Below, piece by piece: positions 1 through 8,144 of a stretch of DNA of 64,000 bases (its first letter is position 1; each line of letters begins with the position of its first letter). Both the position numbers and the translations under genes were made by a program. Origin of the DNA: Litorimonas haliclonae (GTDB lineage: Bacteria; Pseudomonadota; Alphaproteobacteria; Caulobacterales; Maricaulaceae). The notes beneath the pieces are model-generated. The model had not been told where the DNA came from and made no database searches. It was given only the letters and a program-made list of their open reading frames with translations. The stretch covers positions 434,001 through 498,000 of the forward strand of contig NZ_CBCSCO010000001.1 in the NCBI RefSeq assembly GCF_965138505.1. The letters run 5' to 3'.

Positions 1-59
1 CGCGCCCGTTTGATGGCCTTAAAGCTCTGGCGGGCTTCGTGGTATGCGGACGCCATAAA

Positions 60-830
60 ATGAATACCTTGAGCGCATACCCTGTTTTTGTCCCGTCAAA
101 ATCGCTTTCGTCGCGACTAGCCCGGCGTCTTGTAAAGTACCGAGCGCGGCGAATGATGCCCTTCAATTCTGACAAGCCACTTGTCAGCTTTTCATTTGAT
201 GACTGTCCGCGCTCTGTGATGGAAAATGCCCTTCCCGTTCTAGAGAAACGAGATTGGCGAGCAACGATTTACGCGGCGATGGGACTTTGCGGCACGACCA
301 ATCATCTGGGCTTGCATATGAGCCGCGACGATATGCTGGCAACCCATGAAAAGGGCCACCATATTGACGGTCATACCTTTTCCCACATTAGCGCTGCGTC
401 CATCTCAACAGAGAAATTTTTGGATGACATTGAAAAAAACCGAGCTGTTTTTAAGGAGATCGGCCTCCCACCGCCCGGCACATTTGCTTATCCATACGGA
501 GAGGTCACGCTAGCGGCTAAATCAGCCGTAAGCCAAAAATACCCGCTCCTCCGTGGCATCCATTCCCCAAAGGGCGCAACGTCTATAGACCTAAATCAGA
601 CTGCGTCTCAACGTCTCTACTCCGGTAAAGATTTTGATGCCTGTCTTCAAGCCGTGGATAAATTGAAACGTTCTCCAGCTTGGCTGATATTATTCACGCA
701 TGACGTTCGGGAGAACCCAAGTGAATTTGGCTGCAGGCCTTCTGACTTCATGAAAATTGTCGAAGCGGTTGAGAAATCAGGAGCAGAGGTTTTACCGGTC
801 GCAGACGCCCTGTCTCGGCTTCAGGGATAA
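60..830 (+). CDS. Polysaccharide deacetylase family protein
   Basis: A NodB-type carbohydrate esterase that would remove acetyl groups from a polysaccharide, probably the exopolysaccharide made by its neighbours. Numbering from an upstream GTG at 39, motif 1 appears as F-D-D at residues 53-55 (SFDDCP), motif 2 as H-T-F-S-H at 112-116 and motif 3 as Y-P-Y-G at 151-154; the Asp and both His expected to bind metal are present. I start at the ATG at 60 because it is the first ATG, but neither start has a clear ribosome site. No signal peptide is obvious. It is followed after 4 bp by a glycosyltransferase, so the two are probably co-transcribed. The family call is firm; the substrate is inferred from context. 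Confidence 0.85.
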   Translation: MNTLSAYPVFVPSKSLSSRLARRLVKYRARRMMPFNSDKPLVSFSFDDCPRSVMENALPVLEKRDWRATIYAAMGLCGTTNHLGLHMSRDDMLATHEKGHHIDGHTFSHISAASISTEKFLDDIEKNRAVFKEIGLPPPGTFAYPYGEVTLAAKSAVSQKYPLLRGIHSPKGATSIDLNQTASQRLYSGKDFDACLQAVDKLKRSPAWLILFTHDVRENPSEFGCRPSDFMKIVEAVEKSGAEVLPVADALSRLQG

Positions 831-834
831 TTAC

Positions 835-1764
835 ATGAGTCAATCTTGGCAAAATATCGGCGTTTCAATTGTGATACCGACATATAAACGACCAGATGAT
901 GTGGTTCGGGCGCTCAAAAGCGTGGAGACTCAGGCCGCGGAACATGACCTTTGCGAGATAGTCGTCGTCGATAATGATCCTAAACATTCCGCCAAAGAAG
1001 CCGTTGAGGCATTTATACGCCAAGGCTCCGCCGACGTTACATTTGTTCATGAGCCCAATCCAGGCGTTTCAAACGCCCGAAATACGGCCCTCAATCATGC
1101 AAAAGGTCGCTTCATTGCATTTCTCGACGATGACATGGAAGCATGTCCCGGTTGGCTCTCAGGCTTATTAAAATCCGCTAAAGACTATCAGGCTGGACTC
1201 GTTTTCGGCCCTGTCAAAGCTGTTATGCCCGTAGAGGAAAATACTTACTTTGCCTATATGTCCGGTGCGTTTGACCGGATACCTTATGAAGATAACGGCT
1301 ATATCGACAAGGGTGTCGCGACGGGGGGATGTCTAGCGGACCGACAGTCGGCAACTTTTCCTACACCCGTTTTTGACCCAGCCCTTAATCAGACAGGCGG
1401 AGAAGATGATGTGTTTTTCCGATACCTCATGCGACGCGGCGTCAAAGCCTATTGGACAAATGAGGCCAAATGTCTCGAACATGTGCCAGAAAAGCGGGCT
1501 AAATTATCTTATGTCTGGAAGCGGAACTTCGCGTTCGGCCAAGGCCCAACCCAAGAAGCTGCTGATAAAGGCGTGAATGGCCTGCCCGGCGTTCTGTACT
1601 GGATGGCGGTTGGCAGCGCGCAAAGCCTTTTCTCTTTGCCAGGCCTGGTATTCTATTCCCTGACAGGCTCGCCCAAACGGGTACGTTCATTGGTAAAACT
1701 GTCCCAAGGAATAGGTAAGATCTTTTGGATGAGTGCATTCAATCCCAAACTATATGGAAATTAA
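835..1764 (+). CDS. Family 2 glycosyltransferase
   Basis: A GT-A fold sugar transferase that would add a sugar from a nucleotide donor during exopolysaccharide assembly. The N-terminus has the typical V-S-I-V-I-P-T-Y-K-R strand, V-D-N-D lies near residue 45, N-P-G-V-S-N-A-R-N near 76, and the metal-binding D-D-D at 98-100. The C-terminal third is hydrophobic and may sit on the membrane. The start at 835 gives a normal GT2 N-terminus; a longer reading frame opens at 757 but would overlap the end of the deacetylase gene. It ends 15 bp before the convergent GumC-like gene. The sugar specificity cannot be read from sequence. Confidence 0.88.
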   Translation: MSQSWQNIGVSIVIPTYKRPDDVVRALKSVETQAAEHDLCEIVVVDNDPKHSAKEAVEAFIRQGSADVTFVHEPNPGVSNARNTALNHAKGRFIAFLDDDMEACPGWLSGLLKSAKDYQAGLVFGPVKAVMPVEENTYFAYMSGAFDRIPYEDNGYIDKGVATGGCLADRQSATFPTPVFDPALNQTGGEDDVFFRYLMRRGVKAYWTNEAKCLEHVPEKRAKLSYVWKRNFAFGQGPTQEAADKGVNGLPGVLYWMAVGSAQSLFSLPGLVFYSLTGSPKRVRSLVKLSQGIGKIFWMSAFNPKLYGN

Positions 1765-1779
1765 GCCGCGCGTTCTGGC

Positions 1780-3798
1780 TTAATTTGAATAAGGGTTTGG
1801 GGTGTGAGGCTGAGAATATGGCTGCTGAGATCCGTTACCTGGTTCCTGCGGATAGTTTGGCTCTGCATAGAAATGACTATTCGGATTATAGCCTTGAGGC
1901 GTTCCGCTCTGCGGATAGTTTTCCTCATGAGTTTCCGCTGGCGGTACCCATTCAACAGGGCCGTCTTGAGCAACAGGGCTACTCTGGGTGACAGGAGCTT
2001 CGTAGGAAACGGGACGAGTCTGGTCATACGTTTCTACCTGATTATGGTAGGCCGTGTTTTGATACGGGTCTGCCGGATGCCTCTTAGCTTCGGCGCTTTG
2101 GTAGCCCGCCACGTCATCATATCTCTGGGGCACGGTTCCCAAGGCCACATGCTCATAGGGAACAGGCGCAGGTTGAGGCGTCACTGGCTCGGGAATTTGC
2201 GACCCGGGAGCCATTGAGATCGGCTGGCCCTCCCGTCTTTGCCGATTCGCCGCGCTTTTGCTCGTGTAGAGACGGGGGTCAAGGAAGACCCGCGCCATAG
2301 CAATCATAAATAAGGTAAAGCCCCACCCCAACACGGCCAGAGCGAACATAAGCACACGCAAATTGCGGCCTTTCACGGCATAACGCGCGCGCGAGATCTC
2401 GCGAACATTCTCGTTATTAGATTCTGCCTGTTTCTGATTAATCAACGCTTCCTGCTCTTTAGCATTATAAGTCTTTAGTCGATCCGCCAGAGTGTCACGT
2501 TCCCGCTGGAGGTTTTGATATTCAGGATAGAGTTGTGTCAAGCGGCGCACTTTTGCGTCAGCGCTATTGAGTTGACGCTGAAGCGTAAATTCTTTTTCCC
2601 GCAAGGAGTCAGCTGTAGACTGTAGTGTATTCCGACGCGTGGCTAGTTCCTGGAATACAGGATTAGGTCCTACGCGGCGCCCCCCTGACGCCTGACCATT
2701 ATAGCCAGACTGAACTGAGCGCAGCTGCTCTATCTCAGCTCTTTTCTGACGCACTGGATCGCTATTCGGCAAATATTTTGCCAGCAGCTGCCCGAGCTCA
2801 AGCTCTGCCTGAGCGATACGTTGCGATGCCCGATCATCTCGATAGAGATCAATCGTCTGAGACGTCTGCCGCAATTGATCTTCTACCTTTGCTAGTGCCG
2901 CTTCAGTTTCTGAGATCTCAGCACGTGTCGTATTTAAACTTGCCTTCAAATCTTCTGATCGCTTCTGAGCGCCTTCTTTTTCAGACTCAAAATCGGACAC
3001 ATTATTCTTGTCCAACATGTTCGCAATCATCCGCTCATTTTGATCAAGCTGCTGCTCTGTCGCAATGCGGCGCTGGGCAATAATGTCTCCGGATCCTTCA
3101 ACGAAAACACTTCGGCGAAATGTCTTATAGGTATCCATAAAAGCGTTTAGCGTTTCTACCGCCACCGCTGGATCCTCATGTTTATAGAAAAGTTGGATGA
3201 TTGAAGACTTAGGCTGAGGCATTACGACGAAAGCCGATTCTACCCTCTTGCGCCGCTCCATTTGGGCTTCCCGGATTTTGGCCTGATTATTACCCGCTTC
3301 TCGAATACTCTTTTCTGCTGCTTCATCAAACCTAAGGCTCTCCGCAGGGGTCGAGGTCATCTGCCCGATGACGGCATCTATAACCTCTGGGTTTTTTATA
3401 ATGGCAAGTTCATTCAAAGTAATCGTATCAGAGGTGATTTGTAGATTGTTCTGAGGGTTTTGCGAACCAACACCCTGATAAACGTATTCATCCCCAAGCT
3501 GAACCATCAAGCTCCCATGAGCGGTGTAATCACGCTTAAAATCTTTTGTGACAAACCAGGCAATAACAACACCGATAATAAACAGCGGAATTACCCATCT
3601 AAGCTGGCGGCCAAAAGATTTTACAGCTTCAGAAAGACGAATATTCGGAACGCCTTGTGCGTAATCAGAAACGGTCAGGTCGCCCTTACGAACAGTTGAT
3701 GCGTGAGAGTCATTTCGTCCCCTGCGGTCATAAGCTGGCGCACCCCCCGCGACATTATCGCGGTTCCCACGTTTCTTTCCAAGACCAAATACGGCCAT
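1780..3798 (-). CDS. GumC/Wzz-type exopolysaccharide chain-length and export protein
   Basis: An inner-membrane polysaccharide co-polymerase, which controls chain length and works with an outer-membrane exporter. The protein has a cytoplasmic N-terminal stretch, a first membrane segment near residues 68-88 (WVIPLFIIGVVIAW), a long periplasmic part with coiled-coil heptads (about 240-470), and a second membrane segment near 485-510. No Walker motif of a BY-kinase follows; the last 150 or so residues are a Pro/Gln/Tyr/Asn-rich tail of low complexity. I prefer the ATG at 3798, which has GAGGG five bases upstream, over the GTG at 3804. It is divergent from the Wza-like gene, the expected functional partner. 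Confidence 0.8.
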   Translation of the reverse strand: MAVFGLGKKRGNRDNVAGGAPAYDRRGRNDSHASTVRKGDLTVSDYAQGVPNIRLSEAVKSFGRQLRWVIPLFIIGVVIAWFVTKDFKRDYTAHGSLMVQLGDEYVYQGVGSQNPQNNLQITSDTITLNELAIIKNPEVIDAVIGQMTSTPAESLRFDEAAEKSIREAGNNQAKIREAQMERRKRVESAFVVMPQPKSSIIQLFYKHEDPAVAVETLNAFMDTYKTFRRSVFVEGSGDIIAQRRIATEQQLDQNERMIANMLDKNNVSDFESEKEGAQKRSEDLKASLNTTRAEISETEAALAKVEDQLRQTSQTIDLYRDDRASQRIAQAELELGQLLAKYLPNSDPVRQKRAEIEQLRSVQSGYNGQASGGRRVGPNPVFQELATRRNTLQSTADSLREKEFTLQRQLNSADAKVRRLTQLYPEYQNLQRERDTLADRLKTYNAKEQEALINQKQAESNNENVREISRARYAVKGRNLRVLMFALAVLGWGFTLFMIAMARVFLDPRLYTSKSAANRQRREGQPISMAPGSQIPEPVTPQPAPVPYEHVALGTVPQRYDDVAGYQSAEAKRHPADPYQNTAYHNQVETYDQTRPVSYEAPVTQSSPVAQDGPVEWVPPAETHEENYPQSGTPQGYNPNSHFYAEPNYPQEPGNGSQQPYSQPHTPNPYSN

Positions 3799-3923
3799 AA
3801 CCACCCTCAGTTTGATTCGTTAACAATAAAGCCTCTTAAATTTTAATATTTCCTTATCCATTCTTGTTAAGGATTGAAAAAAGTTGACCAAAAGGCTGCA
3901 AAGCCTCAATTCGAGCCCGATTT
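3799..3923. promoter_or_regulatory. Divergent promoter region between gumC-like and wza-like genes
   Basis: This AT-rich gap of about 120 bp separates two divergently read exopolysaccharide genes and must hold both promoters. I see A/T tracts but cannot pick convincing -35/-10 pairs for either side, and no operator palindrome stands out. Confidence 0.5.
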
Positions 3924-4826
3924 ATGCAGAAACCCTTGAAATTCCTAAGCCTGTTGCTGCTTGCCGGAACATTTCTGACAAGCGTTTCAACCGAATCAGC
4001 GGCCCAGTCCCGCTACGGAAATTCTACTTCACAGGGACAGTATCACGGTTCGCATCATTCAAATCCGGCACTAACCAGGCGTTACGGGCAACTACCACCG
4101 AAAAAATATGGTGGATTAATGGCGCGCCTTCGGGGCGAAAAACATCCTGCCTATCAAATACCAGCCCGGCCGGCCCCAATCGGGTCCATGTTTCAGCAAT
4201 GGAGAGAGTGGGAACCAGAATACCTAATCCAACCCGAAGACCAGCTGGACATAGTTGTTTCTTCTGCGCCGGAATTATCTCGGACACTTACGGTCGGGCC
4301 AGATGGTAGAATTGTGATGCCTATGAGCCAACCAGTCATGGCGGCCGGAAGAAGTTTTGTGCAGGTTCAGCATCTCCTTCGGGCAGAATTATCCAAACAA
4401 TTGCGTGATCCGACAGTCGCCGTAACGCCCCGCGCTTATGCGCCGCAGCAGATTTTTGTCGGGGGCGAAGTCGGTACTCCGGGGACCTACACGATTCCGG
4501 GACAAATTGGAGCTCTGGAAGCTGTCTTGATGGCAGGCGGTATGCGCCCAACAGCTCGCACTTCTCAGGTGGCCGTCCTTCGGCGGGCGCCAAATGGCGG
4601 GATGATGATGCGCACTGTAAATATCAAAAACGGGCTCTCGAATATCCGCGAATATAATGACAATATGCAATTGCGCCGGGGCGATATCATTTATGTACCG
4701 CAATCGACGATCGCTGAGGTCGGAACATTCATGCAGAATTTCCGCAACGCCCTGCCAGTTGGCGTAAATCTAAGCTATCAATTTGGCAATAATGGAAATA
4801 ACGGAACGACCGTTATTTCGCCGTAG
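3924..4826 (+). CDS. Wza-like polysaccharide export protein (Poly_export and SLBB domains)
   Basis: Outer-membrane or periplasmic export component for exopolysaccharide. A Sec signal peptide covers about residues 1-28 (hydrophobic LLLLAGTFLTS, then an Ala-x-Ala-type end at S-A-A-Q). The Poly_export domain starts near Y-L-I-Q-P-E-D-Q-L-D-I-V and has the usual V-G-P-D-G-R-I segment; an SLBB-like domain follows (I-F-V-G-G-E-V-G-T-P-G near residue 175). There is no lipobox, so it is not a classical Wza lipoprotein. The 300-residue length suits the short alphaproteobacterial relatives. It is divergent from the GumC-like gene and ends at a good terminator. Confidence 0.85.
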   Translation: MQKPLKFLSLLLLAGTFLTSVSTESAAQSRYGNSTSQGQYHGSHHSNPALTRRYGQLPPKKYGGLMARLRGEKHPAYQIPARPAPIGSMFQQWREWEPEYLIQPEDQLDIVVSSAPELSRTLTVGPDGRIVMPMSQPVMAAGRSFVQVQHLLRAELSKQLRDPTVAVTPRAYAPQQIFVGGEVGTPGTYTIPGQIGALEAVLMAGGMRPTARTSQVAVLRRAPNGGMMMRTVNIKNGLSNIREYNDNMQLRRGDIIYVPQSTIAEVGTFMQNFRNALPVGVNLSYQFGNNGNNGTTVISP

Positions 4827-4867
4827 CAGCTTTTATCGTCTCACCTGAAAAACAGGCTCTCATAAAT

Positions 4868-4891
4868 TAGGCGGCAAAGTCCGCCTATTTT
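4868..4891 (+). terminator. Intrinsic terminator after wza-like gene, probably bidirectional
   Basis: A 7-bp perfect stem (TAGGCGG at 4868-4874 with CCGCCTA at 4881-4887) closes a 6-base loop and is followed by TTTT. The mirrored A-rich flank lets it also serve the convergent small gene ending at 4912. Confidence 0.75.
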
Positions 4892-4911
4892 CATTCAATA
4901 CATACTGGCAG

Positions 4912-5208
4912 TTAAGCTGCCGTTGAAACCATTTGACGGTTTTCAGCCAACCAGCCGCGAGCCGCTTTCAGCGCAAGTGTCACATCCTGTGCGCTCATTT
5001 CATTTTTCAATTGTGATTGATACGCTTTAGCCGGGCTAGAGCCCATCATCGCCGCAAGGCTGAACCATTTATGTGCTTCAACGAAATCGGGACCACGGTC
5101 CTCGACGTCGGTTGAATAGATAAGTCCCAAACGAAACATATCATCTGAATTGGCTTGAACGGCTATCGCCTGTTCGGCTTCTTGTACTTCAAGTGTTGTA
5201 AAGGCCAT
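4912..5208 (-). CDS. Small Sel1-repeat-like protein
   Basis: A 98-residue protein with one recognisable Sel1/TPR-like unit: F-R-L-G-L-I-Y-S ... D-F-V-E-A-H-K-W-F-S-L-A-A-M-M-G. Sel1 repeats make helical scaffolds for protein contacts; one unit alone does not tell a function. No signal peptide or membrane segment is present, so it should be cytoplasmic. A purine-rich GGGGGG lies just upstream of the ATG. It stands alone between the exopolysaccharide genes and the nitroreductase. Confidence 0.7.
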   Translation of the reverse strand: MAFTTLEVQEAEQAIAVQANSDDMFRLGLIYSTDVEDRGPDFVEAHKWFSLAAMMGSSPAKAYQSQLKNEMSAQDVTLALKAARGWLAENRQMVSTAA

Positions 5209-5582
5209 GTGACCCCCCTGTTATTATCCATCTCACCTAATACCTTCGAGAGCCCTGGAGATTGGTCTTTCGAGGCCGCCATTTGCGCCGGATTTTTCCG
5301 TGTCACTCAAGGCGTGATCAGACTTTTGCCTGACAGGATAAACATAGGGTTAATTTCAAACAGGGTTAATCAAGGTTTATAGTTGTTAAATCAAGTAAAT
5401 AGGAGTTACTAGTAAGTTATTGCAGAATTAAAACTTCCTTACACTTAGCACTCTAAAAGTAAAAATGAAGTATAAATAGAGTGCTGATCAAGCATACCAA
5501 CTTTCAAAAAAATGCGAAAAAAAATTTTATTTTTATGAAAAACGCGAGTTTTAATCGTTTTTCGGAGCTAGATCGGGGACTT
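5209..5582. other. AT-rich intergenic region
   Basis: About 370 bp without a supported gene. It should carry the promoter of the small Sel1-like gene (minus strand). TCACCTAATACCTTC at 5233-5247 recurs exactly at 15178-15192. Near 5536-5562 a weak AAAAACG/CGTTTTT stem next to T-runs may end the nitroreductase transcript. Nothing else is clear. Confidence 0.4.
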
Positions 5583-6272
5583 TTAATCGTAGAAAGTCGA
5601 AACTTCTTCCAATTTAGCCCGGTCAGCGTAGAGATCGTTTACGGGATTATCCGGATTTCCATAACCGAGAGACATCCCGACCAGAACTTCTTGTTCGTCA
5701 GGAATTTCTAAAAATGTTCCGACGAGGTCCGGCCAATTGCGCCACCACCCCTGCGGCGCGGTATGAAGACCATGCTCACGGGCGAGCAGCATGATGGATT
5801 GAAGCAATATACCCATATCCATATATTGCGGCATACCGAGACGTTTATCCCCCGTTATGATAAGGCCAACTGGGGCTTCGAAAAACTTTATGTTTTGGAG
5901 TAGCCAGTTCAGGCGCGCGGCCTTATTATCTTTTTCGATCCCCAATAGAGCATACATATCTTCGCCGAGCTTATAACGCCAAGACCTATGAGGCTCCCAG
6001 AGGGGCGAAGGGTAAGCGGGGTAGGTTGGGTCTTCTGTTTCTCTCGCCTTAGCTCTCTTAACCCCCTCCTCGGTCATTTTACGCAAAGTCTCGCCACGTA
6101 CGACATGGATGTTCCAAGGCTGCAGGTTTCCGCCAGACGGACTCCGCATCGCTTTCTCGAGTATGCTTCTCAAAAGCTCATCCGGGACGGGCTTGTCCAG
6201 AAAATCGCGAACAGTGATACGCGTATCGAGGGCATCTGTGACGCTGGCAGACTTTCCGGTGTCTAAACTCAT
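5583..6272 (-). CDS. Nitroreductase family protein
   Basis: An FMN-dependent oxidoreductase of the NfsB/FRP type that uses NAD(P)H to reduce nitro compounds, quinones or similar substrates in the cytoplasm. The family start R-I-T-V-R-D-F-L-D-K-P-V-P appears near residue 18, followed by A-M-R-S-P-S-G-G-N-L-Q-P-W, the flavin-binding loop; G-M-S-L-G-Y-G-N-P lies near the C-terminus. Length (229 aa) is normal. Its ATG overlaps the TGA of the upstream 58-residue protein by the ATGA arrangement, so it is read with the gatCAB operon. The true substrate is unknown. Confidence 0.88.
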   Translation of the reverse strand: MSLDTGKSASVTDALDTRITVRDFLDKPVPDELLRSILEKAMRSPSGGNLQPWNIHVVRGETLRKMTEEGVKRAKARETEDPTYPAYPSPLWEPHRSWRYKLGEDMYALLGIEKDNKAARLNWLLQNIKFFEAPVGLIITGDKRLGMPQYMDMGILLQSIMLLAREHGLHTAPQGWWRNWPDLVGTFLEIPDEQEVLVGMSLGYGNPDNPVNDLYADRAKLEEVSTFYD

Positions 6273-6445
6273 TTATTCCGTTCCTTAAACTTCCCTATCC
6301 AAATCAATAAAAAGTAATCGGCCAAGCCTACGACAGCGCCTATGGTAATTGCAGTAACCAAATTATCAGATTGCTTGTTAATTAAAAAAGCGAGACCCAT
6401 TCCGATAATGAGGGCGCCGAACGCTGGTCCTTCCTGAACTCTCAT
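6269..6445 (-). CDS. 58-residue membrane protein, paralogue of the upstream gene
   Basis: This small frame has an ATG at 6445 and a stop overlapping the start of the nitroreductase (ATGA); its own start overlaps the stop of the preceding 68-residue frame in the same way. Two hydrophobic stretches are visible (A-L-I-I-G-M-G-L-A-F-L and V-G-L-A-D-Y-F-L-L-I-W-I). The segment I-G-A-V-V-G-L-A-D-Y matches I-G-A-V-I-G-V-S-D-Y in the neighbour, so the pair probably arose by duplication. Double ATGA coupling and conserved residues argue that it is real despite its size. Function unknown. Confidence 0.65.
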   Translation of the reverse strand: MRVQEGPAFGALIIGMGLAFLINKQSDNLVTAITIGAVVGLADYFLLIWIGKFKERNK

Positions 6446-6648
6446 CTCTTCGGTCTTCCTCTGAATGTTTTAGACAAAATATAACGCAGAGCTAGATAGT
6501 CAGAGACGCCGATTACGGCCCCGATTGCGGAAGACGCCAGCGCATTCAAATCGGTCAAGACGATTAGAGCGTAAGCAACTCCGATCGCAAAAATCAGACC
6601 ACTAAACGCCGCAATTGCAAAGGATATCAAATTCAGATTGTTCGGCAA
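6442..6648 (-). CDS. 68-residue membrane protein with a TTG start
   Basis: Small protein with two membrane segments (about residues 7-32 and 38-56) and a basic end (F-R-G-R-P-K-R). The frame opens with TTG directly after the TAA of gatB; a GGGG 8 bases upstream, inside gatB, can serve as ribosome site. It shares the A-I-G-A-V-I-G-V-S-D-Y motif with the next, 58-residue protein. It lies in the gatCAB-nitroreductase operon and its role is unknown. Confidence 0.6.
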   Translation of the reverse strand: MPNNLNLISFAIAAFSGLIFAIGVAYALIVLTDLNALASSAIGAVIGVSDYLALRYILSKTFRGRPKR

Positions 6649-8142
6649 TTATAGCCCCAGCTTCTCGCGCAAGACCTTGTTGACCGCTTGCGGGTTCGCT
6701 TTGCCTTGGCTGGCTTTCATCACTTGACCAACGAAGAAGCCTATTAGTTTTGGGTTTTCTTTGGCCGCCGCAGCTTGTTCTTGGTTTGCATCGATGACGT
6801 CTTGCACCATCGTTTCGATAGCGCCCATATCCGTGACCTGTTTCAAGCCCTGCGCTTCGATGATTTCGTCAGCTGTACCTTCGCCGTTAAACATGCGTTC
6901 AAAGACTTCCTTGGCGATCTTCCCAGAGATCGTGTCATCGGCGATACGGTCGAGTAATCCACCAAGCATATCGGCTGAGACCGGGCTGTCATCCAGTTCG
7001 AGGTCTGCTTTATTCAGCGCGCCAAACAATTCGACCATCGTCCAGTTGGACGCAATTTTAGCGTCGCGTCCTTTGGCGACGGCTTCGTAAAAGTCTGCTT
7101 TCGTCGCGTCCGCGGTAAGAATACGAGCGTCATATTCCGGCAGGCCATATTCGGTCATAAAACGGGTTTTACGGGCGTCCGGCATTTCCGGCAGTTCGGA
7201 TTTGATCCGGTCCACAAAGCTCTGCTCAAGTTTGAGCGGAAGAAGATCCGGATCCGGGAAATAGCGGTAGTCATGGGCATCTTCTTTGGACCGCATAGTA
7301 CGGGTTTCGCCTTTGACGCTGTCAAACAAACGTGTTTCCTGATCAATCGTGCCGCCGGCTTCGATGATTTCAATGTGACGACGAGCCTCATAATTAATCG
7401 CCTGGCGGATAAAGCGCATAGAGTTGACGTTTTTAATCTCGCAGCGCGTGCCAAGCTCTCCGCCAGGTTTGCGAACCGAGACGTTCACGTCAGCGCGCAG
7501 ATTACCCTTTTCCATATCGCCGTCACAGGTGCCAAGCGCCCGGACAATGCCGCGAAGTTTTTCAACGTAAGCAGAGGCTTCCTCCGGGGAGCGCATATCC
7601 GGCTTGGACACAATTTCCATCAACGCCACGCCGCAGCGGTTCAGATCGACATAGGTTTCATCCGGCGAAAGGTCATGCACGGATTTTCCGGCGTCTTGCT
7701 CTAGATGGAGGCGCTCAATCCCAACGGTCACTTCGTCGCCGACATTGCCGTCCGCATCAATCGGCAGGATCTCAATCTCGCCTTCGCCCACAACAGGAAA
7801 TTCGAACTGAGAAATTTGATAGCCTTGCGGCAGGTCGACATAGAAATAGTTTTTGCGGTCAAAGCGAGAGAAGAGATTGATCTTCGCGTTCAGGCCCAAA
7901 CCCGTCTTAACGGCTTGCTCGACGCAAAACTCATTCACCACCGGCAACATGCCTGGCATGCCCGCATCAACGAGTGACACCTGACTGTTCGGTTCGGAAC
8001 CATAGGCTGTTGAAGAGCCCGAAAAGAGCTTCGACTTTGAGGCCACCTGTGCATGGACCTCAAGACCGATGATGACTTCCCAGTCACCCGTTTCGCCTTT
8101 GATATAGTCTTTTGGGTCGCCGACCCGCTTCGCTGTGAACAT
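6649..8142 (-). CDS. gatB: Aspartyl/glutamyl-tRNA(Asn/Gln) amidotransferase subunit B
   Basis: GatB of the GatCAB amidotransferase, which converts misacylated Glu-tRNA(Gln) or Asp-tRNA(Asn) into the correct aminoacyl-tRNA; GatB binds and phosphorylates the acceptor. Family marks are W-E-V-I-I-G-L-E-V-H-A-Q near the start, the catalytic-cradle segments L-V-D-A-G-M-P-G-M-L-P and F-D-R-K-N-Y-F-Y-V-D-L-P-Q-G-Y-Q-I-S-Q, and a C-terminal YqeY-like tail ending in V-N-K-V-L-R-E-K-L. The ATG at 8142 is preceded by GGTGGAG at a good distance; a GTG at 8157 would overlap the gatA stop. It follows gatA directly. Confidence 0.97.
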   Translation of the reverse strand: MFTAKRVGDPKDYIKGETGDWEVIIGLEVHAQVASKSKLFSGSSTAYGSEPNSQVSLVDAGMPGMLPVVNEFCVEQAVKTGLGLNAKINLFSRFDRKNYFYVDLPQGYQISQFEFPVVGEGEIEILPIDADGNVGDEVTVGIERLHLEQDAGKSVHDLSPDETYVDLNRCGVALMEIVSKPDMRSPEEASAYVEKLRGIVRALGTCDGDMEKGNLRADVNVSVRKPGGELGTRCEIKNVNSMRFIRQAINYEARRHIEIIEAGGTIDQETRLFDSVKGETRTMRSKEDAHDYRYFPDPDLLPLKLEQSFVDRIKSELPEMPDARKTRFMTEYGLPEYDARILTADATKADFYEAVAKGRDAKIASNWTMVELFGALNKADLELDDSPVSADMLGGLLDRIADDTISGKIAKEVFERMFNGEGTADEIIEAQGLKQVTDMGAIETMVQDVIDANQEQAAAAKENPKLIGFFVGQVMKASQGKANPQAVNKVLREKLGL

Positions 8143-8144
8143 GT

